From Cylindrobasidium torrendii FP15055 ss-10 (Eukaryota; Basidiomycota; Agaricomycetes; Agaricales; Physalacriaceae): DNA of 64,000 bases. The notes beneath the pieces are model-generated. The model was not told the DNA's origin and ran no database searches. It saw only the letters and a list, made by a program, of their open reading frames with translations. The stretch covers positions 1 through 64,000 of the forward strand of contig KN880518.1 in NCBI GenBank assembly GCA_000934385.1, written 5' to 3'. How positions within the stretch are numbered: the stretch's first letter is position 1; each line of letters opens with the position of its first letter. Below, piece by piece: positions 23,601-36,700 of this stretch. A program made the translations under genes and the position numbers.

Positions 23601-24216
23601 GCGGTCGTTGTGGGGAAAGTAGCGCGTCTAGCGAAGGCTTTATCGGTGGGCGGGCCGGCATAGACGCTGTCGCGTCATGAAGTTCGTCGCCATCGTCTGC
23701 GTCTTTCCAAGACCCGATCGCGACAGGCGGCCCTATCTCCTGGCTGAAGTCCTTGTCGGGGTAAAGCTGGGCGGGGGGATTTGTAAGCCTTGAAATGGGC
23801 TGGGCCAGGCGCAACGCACCCGCTGCAGCAAATCCTCCATCTTGCGCATCCGATCCTCGAGCCCTGTCACATACCTGCGCAGACATGAGCTTGACCGACT
23901 GCAGAGGGCAAAACGCGCTGCTCACGCTTTCGGTGGGCCGCGCGGCTTCGAGGTCTCCCTGTCAGTGGTCAATGGCAGAACGGCGGCAGCGAGAACAGAC
24001 GCACATATAGGTGCACTCTTTCCGACTGTTTATGCAATTCGTGCACACATTGTCCCGCATTTTTGGACCATCGCATTTTGTTTTCCGTCGTCTGCACGCA
24101 TCGCACGCGCGGTCCAGTTTCCGCTTCTTGTTGTTCTTGCCGCCTCCGTCTGGCGGGTCAGAATCCAAGCGCTGCCGTGAGCCAGAGGCGACCATGTACG
24201 GGTAGTCGCCGTCCAT
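20690..24216 (-). CDS. Zn2Cys6 transcription factor with fungal-specific TF domain
   Basis: A DNA-binding regulator of the Gal4-type class. The start at 24216 gives MDGDYPYMVASG, then a basic stretch and the zinc cluster CDACRRRKTKC...CTNCINSRKEC (C-X2-C-X6-C-X9-C-X2-C-X6-C). Three spliced exons give TSKPRGPPKAYVTGLEDRM, then RKMEDLLQRLYPDKDFSQ, a linker and short coiled coil. A Ser/Pro-rich region follows (about 23700-23350). The fungal-specific TF domain spans about 23230-22180 with YFRHSDSHFPLIHRPSFE, then LLLAICAMGSRWS and RVFWFFMGIDRLCAATMGR. The C-terminal exon (21466-20690) is low-complexity, rich in Tyr, Ser and Pro, with a run of eight prolines. The gene lies 574 bp downstream of the NRPS on the same strand, so a regulatory link is possible, but the family is large and the target unknown. 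Confidence 0.9.
20830..20865. repeat. GGC/GGT trinucleotide run coding a polyproline tract
   Basis: A run of GGC and GGT triplets on the plus strand encodes FPPPPPPPPQ on the minus strand, in the disordered C-terminus of the transcription factor. The run is probably length-variable. Confidence 0.6.
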
Positions 24217-24790
24217 AATAACGCGGAGCCAGATTTGGCAAGAAAACCAAGAAAAAACCCAGCAAAAGGGTGGTAGGACGGAACGAAGGAGCAAAGAGAT
24301 GGAGGTCGAGCCAATGAATTGACAAATCGTCGATTAGTCGGATAGACCCAAAAGGAGAATGGCAATCTCAGGCACACAAACCTTGCACAGACGATCTTTC
24401 AACTTTATTCACCCAGGTGTGGTACTTACTACTGAGCTTACTGAGAAATGTTGTGGACTCAGCCATAGTTAGCAACCACTGAAATGGCTCTTCACTACGG
24501 TCTAACTATGGTATTTTCTCAATTTCTCGTCTTTGGGGGCGATGGGGCGCTCCTGCCGGCCCAACCCTAAAGCCTACATAGATTCCCCACAACTGGTCCC
24601 AAAGTAACGGTGCGCATTATAGCTCCGACCAAAAGTACCTGTGGCTGTGTCAGGATTAAGTGCTCTCCACGCGACCGGGCGCGGGTACGTCCTTAACCGA
24701 CAGGCTGAAAGAATAGCATGCAATGGCTTCAATACTACGAAATTCTACATACTCAAAACTACACACATACATATGTACTCCCCTCAAAAA
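24217..24790. other. Intergenic between NRPS stop and transcription factor start
   Basis: 574 bp. It should hold the transcription factor promoter (left part) and the NRPS 3' UTR. No coding frame is supported. A weak inverted repeat of GTACTTACTACTGAG type occurs near 24420-24450. Confidence 0.4.
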
Positions 24791-27700
24791 TTACAATGCA
24801 CTGACAATTTTGCCAACTTCCTGCCCAAACAGTTTCACAATCTCCTCTAGTTCGTCCTTTCTCATCAATGTCTCGTTGCATCGTACAGCGACACCAAGCG
24901 AGTTCTTCTGCGCATTCAGCACGACGTCGGCATACAGCCCAGCCTAGCAGCGGGTCAGAGCCTTGTACGAGAATGAGAGCCAGAATAATGTACCTCTGGT
25001 AGATAGGAACAGTCCATCGCGTCCACGGTAGAGTTCATGACGAACGGCTCGTGAGAAACATAATCCCACGGCACACCAACCTTCGAAATAATTAGTACTC
25101 TTTCCAACAATAATCTTTGGCAAAACACTCACACTATAGTTCTCTAAAGCCAATCCACCTTCTCGCACACTGCGAATTTTATCCCCATGCCACATCAAGT
25201 TGACGAAGACGTTGAAGAGCGGCTCGCTGGTAAGCCCTAACTGCTTCACGATATCCCCCACCGCACTATGCTCGAACCGCGTCCGCTTGCCAAGCTGACT
25301 CTGGATGAACGATGATGCATTGTCTCCTTCAGGAATTTGCATGGGCAGCACGTTCACACAAGGCCCAGCGAGAGTGGCTAGTCCGTCGAATGTTGCCGCA
25401 CGTCCAGTGTGGTACACTCCAAGTACAGGAGAATCGACGCCAGTCATGCGTGTCGCTATCTTGCCCCAAGCAGCCAGTGCGACGGCTTGCAGACTCGTCC
25501 CTTTCGCCTGGCATGCTGCATTGACACCCTCCGCGTTTGTGACCACATCGGACGCCCTGGCGAACACCTGTGTCAACGGTGCCGGGTCTTCGTACTTCGG
25601 CTTGAGCAATGTCGCCTTTGCGCCTTCGAGTGCAGAGCCCCAGAATGCAGTCTCCGCATCGACATCCTTCTCCCCAATGACACGAACGAAGTCTGAGAAA
25701 TTGACTGTGCTCTTGCACGCCGCATTCACCAGCAACGCGTTGAGATCTGCGATGAAGTGCGGGACGGACCAGGCATCTAACAAAGGAATCAGCACTTTAC
25801 TCACGGCAATCTCGATACGGTGCGTACCATAGGTAGCATGATGCATTGACAACAGCAATGCACACTCATCACCAACGCGAACAAGAACAGCTTGTGCAGG
25901 TGGCCTGCTGACATCAGAAGGTTGTCCGTAGAGCGCCTTGACCTCTTGCTTGATACAGGCATCGAACTCGCCCTCACCCTCGACAATGCGCCAGGAGTCC
26001 TTGTGAGTATCTTGGAAGACGACCTGGTATACTGCTTGCTCTGATGTTGCGGCAAATGCCGTGCGCAGGATCGAATGACGCTCTTGCAGTGCGAACCAGG
26101 CATTACGCAGCTGGTCTACGAGAATCCCGCTGCCGACCTTGTACGCAAACACAGGCTGGTAGAAAGTGCCTCCAGATCGCAGCCATGACGCAAGATGGTA
26201 GCGTTGGCCCTGTTTTCCATTAGATACAAGCAAACAAAACCAAGGTGGAAAAGCTTACGGCAAGGACAGGAAGAACATCCACAATGGCGCTTTCCTCTGT
26301 CTGGAGTATCTTCAAAACCTTGGCCCTCTCCTCTTCGAACACAGTGACCTCCACTTTCTTGTGTTGCACTTTCTCGCTCGACGATGCAGCATCACATGCA
26401 GCAGCGATGCCCGCAATAGTCTCTCCGACGAAGATATCTGTCACGGAAACATCTAACCCATGTTCTCCTCGGCATTTTGCTGCGATTTGAATCGCGCTGA
26501 CCGAGTCCATGCCGAGCGCATATAGTGGTGTTCCAAGTCCGACCTTTTCTTCCGGTATGTTGCACACTTCCGCAAAGACGGTACGTAGAACACGCTCAGT
26601 CGTCGTGGCATCTCTGCCTGCTTCGGTATCGGCTTTGGCCTGCTGACTAGTGGTTGCGGGCTGAGTGGGAGCTATCGTTGAAAGCGCCGTCGGGAACGAA
26701 ACAACAGTCTCGTCCGTGTTGCGAACAATGTCCAAGAATGCATCGCAGAACAGCTGCAGAACCTCCCGTAGTCCATCTTGCGAGAACACGTCTGACTTGC
26801 ACCCTGCGTGAACTTCGATGCGCTTTCCGGTGTGGACGATCTCGACGTTGAGCGGGTACTATCGCCATTCCTTAGTCCCAGATTCACCACACTGAAATGC
26901 CGAACGACTCACCTGAGCGGATGCCTCCTCTGATATCCTATATCCAGACCACAATGATGACCGAGCTTCACTCTTTTCTGTACCTTGCTGGAAAACGAAG
27001 AGGGTGTCGAAAAGCGCTTCTCCAGTGGCCATGCACATGCGCCAATCCTTTTGAATTTGACGCAAAGGCACATGTTGACGGGGTTCAGCTTGGATGTTCA
27101 ACTCGTGCTGTGCTTGTAGAGCTTCCAGATTTGTCAATGACGGGTCAGAAAGAGTGAACCGGAAGGGGATGGTGCTATGGATGTCCGTTAATGTACATCC
27201 TGAGACGAGGAACGCAGACCCACTTGAACAAAGGTCCACTGGCGTGAAGGGCATCATCAAGTTCGATGGAGCGCCCAGCGACGACTTGACCGAATACAAT
27301 GTCCAGGCTCTTGCATATGGTCGAGTGTACTTTGCCCCTACGTAACGGATCAGAAATTATTGTTGGAAGAAAAAATGTTTGCATACCAGGCAAGAAGTGC
27401 CACGGCCTGAACGGTCACTCCGGCAGCCTTGACGGACTCGACTGCGTCCTCATCCATCTCGAGCCCCGCCTTCGCCAGATGAACCTTGGAAAAGCCGGAC
27501 TCGATGCGTGGTAAGGGCTGAGCGACGAAACCCAACAGGCGGTTCTTCCAGAAGTCCTCAGTGTCGCGCGAGCTGTACAGAATCAGAGGCACAGCAGCGG
27601 TGAATTGTGGGCGAGGGTATGGAGCGAGAGATTTATAGGCAGCCGCAACGTCTTCGACGATATACCCGAACGATAGACCATCGTACAGACTATACACATG

Positions 27701-30700
27701 TTAGCAAGCCTCCAATCAATATCCCGGGATGTGAAACGTACCAATGGTGGACCACTGCAATCAACACAGTTAATTGCGAAGAAGAAATCAAGTGGAAGGC
27801 AATCGGAGGTTCCTCGAACGCCTCCTCAGTGTTGAATCCAACACACTTCTCGATGTCTTTGGCAACCTTTGTGACCTCATCTTCACTCTCCACAACGTGC
27901 TCATTCCACTTCAGAGATGTCTTGCCATGTACTGCGGCAATCCACGGGAATTGAGCGTCATCGGTAGTCGTGAAGGATGAGCGTAAGATGTCGGTGCCTT
28001 GAATAACCTTTTCCCACGCTTCGCGCAGCCGGTCCGAAGAAGTGCCCGGGGCAAGCTGGAAGGCGTGATGCACAGTGTAGAGCAGCTCCGGACTAGATAT
28101 GCTTTGAGTCAGCATACCGACTTGTAGCGGCGTCGCAGGGTAGATGGTCTGTATGCTGTCATCTGCAGAAAGGAGGACGATCTTGTCGGAGTAGGTATCC
28201 TTGAGTGCCACTTGAAGCGCTTCGAACTCGCGTTGGGCCTCGTCGCGGACCGATTTGGCGTTCCCAGAGCTCAAGAATATGGCTAGTGCGCCAAGACACG
28301 GGTTCTGCATGATGGCAAAAGTCGGAACATCAATGCCTTCCTCTCGTAGGGCTTGCGCCAACCGAATGCTGGTGATCGAGTCGATGCCGAGGTGTAGGAA
28401 CGACGTGTCTTTGCAAACGAGCTTGGATTCAATTCGGCAAATCTTGGCGACGACACGTTGGATAGTGCGCTCATGGTCCGTCCACTCCTGCTCATATGCA
28501 GGAGCCAATGTCCTTGCTTTCTCTTTGACTAAGCCTTGGACACGTTGATGAGGGTTGCACAACAAATCTTCCATCCGCAGCATGAGCTTTTTGACCTTCG
28601 CGGAGTTTGCAAAGGTCGAGAAATGGCCAGAGCGCAAAAGAACCTCTCCTGTGGTCGTGTTGGCCTCTACAGCAAGGGCAAGAGGATACTAGGAAGAATG
28701 AGTTTGCTAGTTCAGAAAAAGATGTTAGACATACGTCGAGAACAGCTTTGCTTTCTACCGATTCCCAAAGACGGTGCTCAGGCGTAACATCCGATTTCGA
28801 GAAGCTGAAGAGCGTGTTAAAGAGCTCGGAGCCGATCCACCGTTGGATAAGGCGAAGTGGAGTGTGCTGGTGCTCGAAAACAGACTCAGTCTCTTGCTGG
28901 ACACGATGAGCGGTGTCGACAAATAATGCAGTCTCGGTTGCCTGCACCCTCACGGGAACTGTTGTTATGCAAGGGGCTAAAGAAATTAAAATTGAGGAAT
29001 ATAACAGAGCTTTGTGACGCGGCACTCACCAAGCATCGATTCAATCCCGTCTACAAGAACGCCGCGACCGGACAGCACTACACCAACGACCTAGATATAA
29101 GTCAGAAGACGAAATCCTTGCCGATACAATACAACTCACGACATCCGTATAGGCCTGCATTTCGCCAAGCGCGACGCCGAATGCAGTGAGCAGGAGCATG
29201 TGCGTATTGATCTTGAAGATACGCGAAGTGCGCTCCAAGTCTGCAAGCGTGAGACCCAATTTTGTCTCATGATGCAGAGAGTTCCCGACGAGGGATACGC
29301 TCTGGGGTGGAACTATGTCCTGGAGGTATTCCGTATAGAAGATTTGGGCTGCCTCTTGCGATTGGGAATAGACATATTCCAGAAGGCGACTAGGCGGTGG
29401 GCGAACAGTTTCGAACGAGTTGCTGTATCTTTCCCTTACTTCAGCCAGTAGCATGGGCAGGGATTCGCCTTCCTTTAGAATCAGTACAAAGGGTATTTCG
29501 CGAGAATGTGTCTACATACCATCGTAGAGCGCGTGATGCATGGTGAGGACAAGATACGCGGCGTCGGGGCCCGTGTACAAGGCCAGTCTTAGAGGGGGCC
29601 TTGTCGACATGTTCTGCACGATGTCGTGTTCGGTCTTGGGAATATCCTCGCGTAACGCAGCCAAGGGGTTGTCGTTGTATGAATCTGGCATCCAAAGGCT
29701 CTCGTACCTGTCCAGGACGACTTGTAGGATGTGATTCTCGGTTGACACGAAGCAAGTGTGGAGAATCTCATTGGACCCGATGGTAGCGTCAAATGCGGCG
29801 TGAAGACGATCTGGGTCGGCGTCTGTGAGACGAAGCACAAAGTGGTTGACATAGACCGGCGCCTCAGAATTCAAAGTACGCGCAACTAGGCCCTCTTGCA
29901 TCGGCAGACTCCGCCATACGTGACTGACCGAGGCAACATCAAATGCGCCCGTAATCTGCTTCTTCATTTCCTCGTCGACATTGATATCGATAACGTGGGT
30001 CTCTCGAGCGATTTTTGCCTTTGATGACCTTGCCAATTTTTCGAGCGTTGGCCCAGCCGTGATGATATGAGGAGGGATGAGGAACCCCGCGGTCTTGAGC
30101 TTGAAGCTGATGGAGATCGCAGTGAGGGAATCGATACCGAGCTCGAGAGTCGATGTACCCGCCTGAATGGAGGCTTCTGGAATACCGGTGCTAGCACTAA
30201 GGATGGTGCGAAGCTTTTCTTCGTCCGCGGTGAGGTTGCGGCTAGCGGTGGTCTTCTGGACTTGGTTCCGGAGGGCATCAACTGGAAGGCTTGCAAATAT
30301 ACGGCCGAGGGCCCTCACATCGACCTCGCCGGATAGAGGAACGCCCAACGGGATGTGGGTGAGCGGAATGACCAGGTCGGGAGTCATTCGAGGGTCGCAA
30401 TTTCGTCGAAGAGTCTGTGAAAGAGGGACGTCCTGTTCGCTGATGGACGCATGCGTGGTTCCCATGCAGTCCCATGAACGGGACACAAACGAAACCGAGT
30501 ATTTAACAACACCAGCGGGGTGGTTAAGACTTGCGGTGTGGACGCGAATCGAATGTGATGAAGCCGCAGACATTGCCTCTGAGATCGCATGGTGCTCGAT
30601 GGTCTGGTCGAAATAGCCCAGGTCTTGAATGACCTGTGGACATCGTCAACAAGCCAGGCAAGTACTGCTTAAATGACTGCGTACCCCATTCGCAAGCATA

Positions 30701-33700
30701 CGGCCACGCTTGCCAGTTCTCCAAAGCTTCCCGTGCGTCGTTTCGATGGATGCAGTTTTGACTCCCCTCAGATATCCTAGTGCCATTGATGGTCCGCCAA
30801 AGCAGAGCTCCTGTGGTGATATTAGAAGGATAACTCTTAGTAGAATAGTGGACTCACGCCACTCTCTCCGCGAAGGGCTGTTTTCATGCTTCCTTGGTGG
30901 ATCACACAAGTCGTAGCTTGCGGAATAGGGTGTCCCACCAACGGCAAAGTCAATTGTCGATGCCTGTAGGTTGATACAATCCCGGAAGTTTCTGCGCATG
31001 CAGATAAGCGTCAGTGTGCATCAAAGTGCAACATTCACTTGCCATTGAAGCCAACAACGTGTAATACTGTCTGGTTCGCAGCGTGTTCGACAGCACTCGA
31101 TGGGGGCGAACCGCCTGCCATTTGGTCAGAAACAACGCAGAGAAAAAAAGGGTCTCATTCACCAATGAGTAGAGCGCAGCGCAGGGAAGCCATACTCGAC
31201 AACTCGATGCCTTGTTCTTGAATCCAGGCGGAGGGCAACCTGTATAAATAAGCATTCGGTGCAGACAGTCGTAAAAGTGACCGACAGTGCATGAGTTGTA
31301 CCGAGCAGGTTAAGAGTCGCAGTCAGGTCGCTTTGCAGCTCTCGCGCCGAGACTATTGCAATCGGGGTACCCAGGCGGATGGGCAGAAGTAGTTCGGTAA
31401 GGTGGACACCGAGAGCTGATATACAAGTAAGTAAGCGCCTTTATGGCCCGTGTAGACATACCAGGAGGCGACCATGCAACGAATGTGTCGGTTGGAAGGG
31501 CATCAGGGAGCGTGTCAACCAACCCTTCAATCACAGAATTAATGGACTCCGCGCTCAACACCGAGATAGTTGAGGGTTTCTGTGAAGAGCTCTTCAAAGA
31601 CACTGTGGTCAAAGTCAGAATCGGACCGCTCCGAGAAATGGTGAATCACGCACACACTGCCACTGGAGCTGCCTGGTACGTCGCCGCCGCAGGAGATGTG
31701 ATATTAGCCCGATGAGTGGAAGTGGTGAAGTCGACCACTTCCAGGTCGTCCATCTGATCAAAAGTCTCGATAAAGTCAGCAGTTGTTAAGACAATGGTGG
31801 CCTCGACCGCGCGAGCGGCAAGGCGCTTGCATGTCCCGCGGAGGTTCGAGTCAATGGACACGAAGGTCTGTGTATGTTTAGATTCCGCAAAGCGCTAATA
31901 ACTTAGCAACTCACGCTTCCAGACTTCAATATACTAGATGATATTAGCCTAGGTACAGCGCTCGGGAAGCAGGTGCTTACCCAAGTTCGTGAATGATGGA
32001 TTCTATGGACAGAGGTGCACAAACTGCGACAACACCCTTGTCCCGCTTGGCATGAAGCCAATGGGCAACACCATTCGAGGCCTGTCACTCGCTCAGTAAA
32101 CATTTATGTCGCGATAATCAGGCTACACACCTCATTCAACTTCCCAAATGACCAAGCGCCTTCTTCATGTGAGGTAATGGCGACCTGTTCTGGAGTTTGT
32201 TGTGCGCGCAGCTCAAGCCAATGCGTCAACGAAGCAGGGACCGCTTTCTCGACGGAGGGAATCACGGATAGTAACGATTCGTCCAGGTTGTTGAGAATGT
32301 CACCAATGGGCGCATCAGTATGCGCCAGTGCTTGGCGAAGAATGGCCTCAAATTGACGAGACATAACTTCGACGTGGTCGGCCGACCTGTAAACCTTTAT
32401 CAGCAATGGACCTGTCTTTGATGGTCTAGTAATTCACATGTAAGCCCCGTTGCCCAGCACGTCGACCTTTATTGTCTTCTCGCTGGCGTATACGTTGATG
32501 GCGACGGGGTGTTCGACACTCAAGGTTGCGATGGAAGGCGCGGACCAAATGTACTCTGATTCTTTCAGCTTAGAGCCATCCGCGTTCTCGGTGTCGAAAT
32601 ACATGACGAAGATGACGGGAAACACCGGTTGATCAAGATTGCGCTGGAGGACCTTGCGAATCTTCTGCGATGAGACGAGGCGGCTTGATGCGCTTCGATT
32701 GGCAAGATCGGCGAGGTCTTTGATGAGCGAGCCCACGGACACGTCCTCGGCGACTCTGGCAACGACGGGCGTAGTGGTGATGAGCGGAGCAGCGGCGGTT
32801 TCGAGAGTAGGATTTCCGATGCGGAGTGACAAGGTCTCTCCAAACACCACCTTGTCGGTGTGCATATATGAGGACATGACAATCGACCAGGCAGCCTGAA
32901 GCAAATGACTAATGGACACATTCAATTGACTCGCCACTGAGGACAGCAGCGCCCTGTCGCAGTCAAATGGCCTTGAAGAAAACTGCTTGGCCTCCTCGAT
33001 GGTTGGTGTGTGATCGAGCAGGATGGGCCATGCCGCGGCATCGGGCTCAGCAAAGGGAGCCAGTGTCTCTTCCCAGAAAGTTGACGATGTCTTGGGGTCG
33101 ACAGCAAATAGGGAGGCAGATAGCGCTGAGCTAAGCTGGAGACGACGAGGAAGGGCCTTGTTGAGATAGCACAGTTGGACATCCTCGAGAATGAAATCGA
33201 CGGCATCCCCGTCGTAGAGTGAATGATGCATGTCCAGCAACATTGTCCTGCAGTTCGTCTCGTCCTCGAAGATACTCACCGACCATGGCGGCCGGCGAGA
33301 ATCAGTCCATGCACGCATGACGGTTGCAGCAATTTCTTTAGATCGACGATCAATATCCTTTGCGAGGCATCTCTCCGTTGAGAACTGTATCGATATGTTG
33401 CGCAACACAAGCTGGATAAAAATCCTAAATCTAACTCAGTATCGCTTCTCGAAACGGGTTAGATAACATACGGGGACCAGTCAGTGCCAATGATTTCGAA
33501 CGGGCTGTATGCTGCAGCGGGAACAAAGACAGTCCGCAGGGCTTCAATCTTTGAGGCCGCTTTCTCCCATGCCGCCTCGAGAGCATTCACATCTACACTG
33601 TCTTGGAGCGCAAACAGACGATGCGACCAGTAAGCGGTCGGGTCCTTGGTCGTTTCGCCAAGCATGCCCTCCTGAACTATAAGCGTGTAAGCAAAGAGTC

Positions 33701-36700
33701 GACCATGTCCTCCACCGGACTTACGCGGGGTGCATGGAAGAACAAACTCGACGTTCCTGATCTCGCGTTGGACCGCAGGGCGCCATGTCGCCTCAAAGTC
33801 CTTGAGAGCTTGCGACTGTGGAGCATGTATGGGCTCCTCTGCATTTAACTGTGCGTCGGCATGTCGTGCCAACCTGACGGGTGTGCTGTGATTCATCGTA
33901 TCTTGAACAGTCACAGTAATGCCGGCCTTGCGGAGGCGTGAGACCAGTTGCACCGCTCGCAACTGTCACATAGTTTAGTTAGAACCTATTTCTTGAAATT
34001 CTCACAGCTAAGAGCAGAACATACCGAATCGACGCCGAGACCACGGAAGGACGTGGTCTTTGTGATCTGCTCCTCGGCGAAGTCTGTGAGCTCTGCCACC
34101 ACCTTGCGGATGCGTTGCTCCGTAACAGACCACTCTACTGGGCCAGTGTTCACATCTCCGTTCTTCTCTTCCCAGGCATTGATATCTAAGGACGCATAGT
34201 CTGCAGCAAGAGCCTTGCGGTCGATCTTATTGGAGGGGGTAAGAGGCAAGCGCTTCACCACCAAGAAGATACTATGTTCAGCAGATTAGCTTGGTCTGGC
34301 ATGCATTTTCTAGAACTCACGTCGGGTTCATGTAGTCGGGAAGTGTTTGCTCAGCTTGTGCCCGAGCAGCCTTAGCAAGCAAGACAGCATCTGCGGACTC
34401 GCAAAGGTTCTTGTCGGACGGCACTGACGGCGCAGCGAGGAAGGTGCAGATAACTTTCCGTGGGCGGCTGATGACAGGAAAGCGTTAGCACTACAAAACT
34501 GTTACGATTGAGCACACCAGCTCACTCTGGCCGAGATAACTGCATGGTTGTCACATCTAGGACAGCGGGATCGCAGCCTTTGATGCTGGTACTGATCTCT
34601 GACAATTCCACCCGAATGCCTAAAAGGGTGAATGGGTATTACCAGGATGTAAGGGAACGGAAGATACCTCCTAGCTTAACAAGATCGTCGTTGCGGCCGA
34701 CAAACTCACAAGTGCCATCGTGGAGAATCTATGACGGGCTTGAGTATCGAGAGGGACCACCTTGGAGTCAACACGCACTCGCACGACGTCTCCAGTCATG
34801 TAGACTTTCCCCGCAACGTCGTGGTCAATGAACTTCTTGGCGGTCATGTCAGGCTGCCGATGATAGCCGCGCGCGTTCTGGTATCCGCCTAGTGCAAGCT
34901 CGCCGACACCACCCCGAGGCACAACTCGACCATCCTTGATAACGAAGCAGCTAATAGTTTCGAGAGGCAGACCGACGTTCTGCGCCTTTGTGGCCTCCTC
35001 CGGCTCAAAACGACGATCTACAGAGACGTCAAACTCAATAACGTCACGGAAATCAAGGCTTACAAGTAGCGATGATAGTAGCTTCCGCAGGGCCATATGT
35101 GTTAAGAGAGACAACGCCAGGTCGACACCATTTGTCGGCGACAGGATCGGGGAGCTTCTCGCCGATGCTAATGAGAGCTTCTAGAGACAGGCATTGCATG
35201 AGCGACCATTGTGCCATGAACGCAGGCGTCAACTGAACTACAAGTCAGCAAGTTTGAATTGGCAGATGTGATGTGCGTACAAAGGCATGAGTTGCGACAA
35301 ATGCATTGACAGCATCGTCAAATTGTCCCACCAGAATTTCTTTTGGTGACGTGCACAGAGCACCGCAGGATGCGCCGAGGGCGTAGAAGACATCGAGGAT
35401 CTACTTGGGTCTTAACATCGAGCATGGACTGAGAGTACGGATGTCACTCGCCGAGACATCAAATGTGTTAGCAGAGAAGTTGAGGACTCGCACGCCGGTC
35501 TCTTTCCAAGGTATGACCTCTTGGAGAACGGTCAGGGCCTGCACTGCGGCGCGGTGCTCGATGGGAACACCCTAAAACTGTAAATCATTTGGTAATATCG
35601 CAAGCAATGGACACACCTTGGGGAGGCCAGTCGTTCCACTTGTCCAGATTAAATAGGCCAAGTGTGAGGGAGAAACGTTGACAATGGGAGCTTCATCATC
35701 ACACACGAGGAGGCGGCGATCGTCCATTGCGATCATCTCAACTCCGTCGGGACGGACGACTTGTAAGCGCTGGAAATTCTCCTGGTTCTGTACGATGACC
35801 AGAGGGCCGCCAGCGCGCGCAATGAGATCATGTTTCCTCTGATCAGGGGATGCGAAATCGATAGGACACCAGGCAGCGCCGGCCTATAGCAAAAGTGAGC
35901 AGAATACACTCGGACGTCAAGAGTTTGGGTACCTTGAGGATGCCGAGCATAGCAATGATAATCTCGGGGCACTTTTCCATGCAGATGGGGATGGCCTGGT
36001 CGCGCACATCGCCGAAACTCTTGATGATATAATTTGCAATGCGGTTGGCCGATGCATCGACTTCTGCGTAGGTCCATCGGAGGTCGTGCTCGGGGCGGTC
36101 GAGGTCTTGTTTGAACCAGAGAGCTAGTGCGTTGGGGTTCTGGCGAGCGTTCTGCTCAAACTCGTGGTGAATGAGTGTGCGCGACTGTGTATCCACAGTT
36201 CTTGGGGTAGAGTTGACGGCTGATATGAGTTCTCTCGGGATTTTCGTGATTATATTGAGGAGAGGTTCATTCGTATTTGTGCCGCTGAGGATAGTTGAGA
36301 GCATGTTGTCGAATTGATGAAGCATGACCTCGCTTGCAGGAGGTACGAGGACATTGTTCGAACAGGTCGCACGAAGAGTGAGGGAATTATCAGCCTTGAT
36401 CCAGATTTCAAGGACAACGGCAAACTTGGGTACAGTCAGTGTGAGATTGTCTGGACTGTATTATGAAGCAAACCTCTGTACGCATCGGTGGGTACTCTGA
36501 CTCTGACCAGAGGTCAGTCTCCGAAGTCCCCTGCGCGAAATTCTGCAATGCAATGGTAGTGTCGTATATGATGCCGTTCTCGCCGCTGAGGACCTTCAAA
36601 GAAGGATAGCGATGCCTCAGTGCCGACGCGTTCTTGCCGACAAGTTGGGACAACATCTCGCTGGTGGAGGTTGTGTCCGCATCGCGAATGCGGATAGGGA

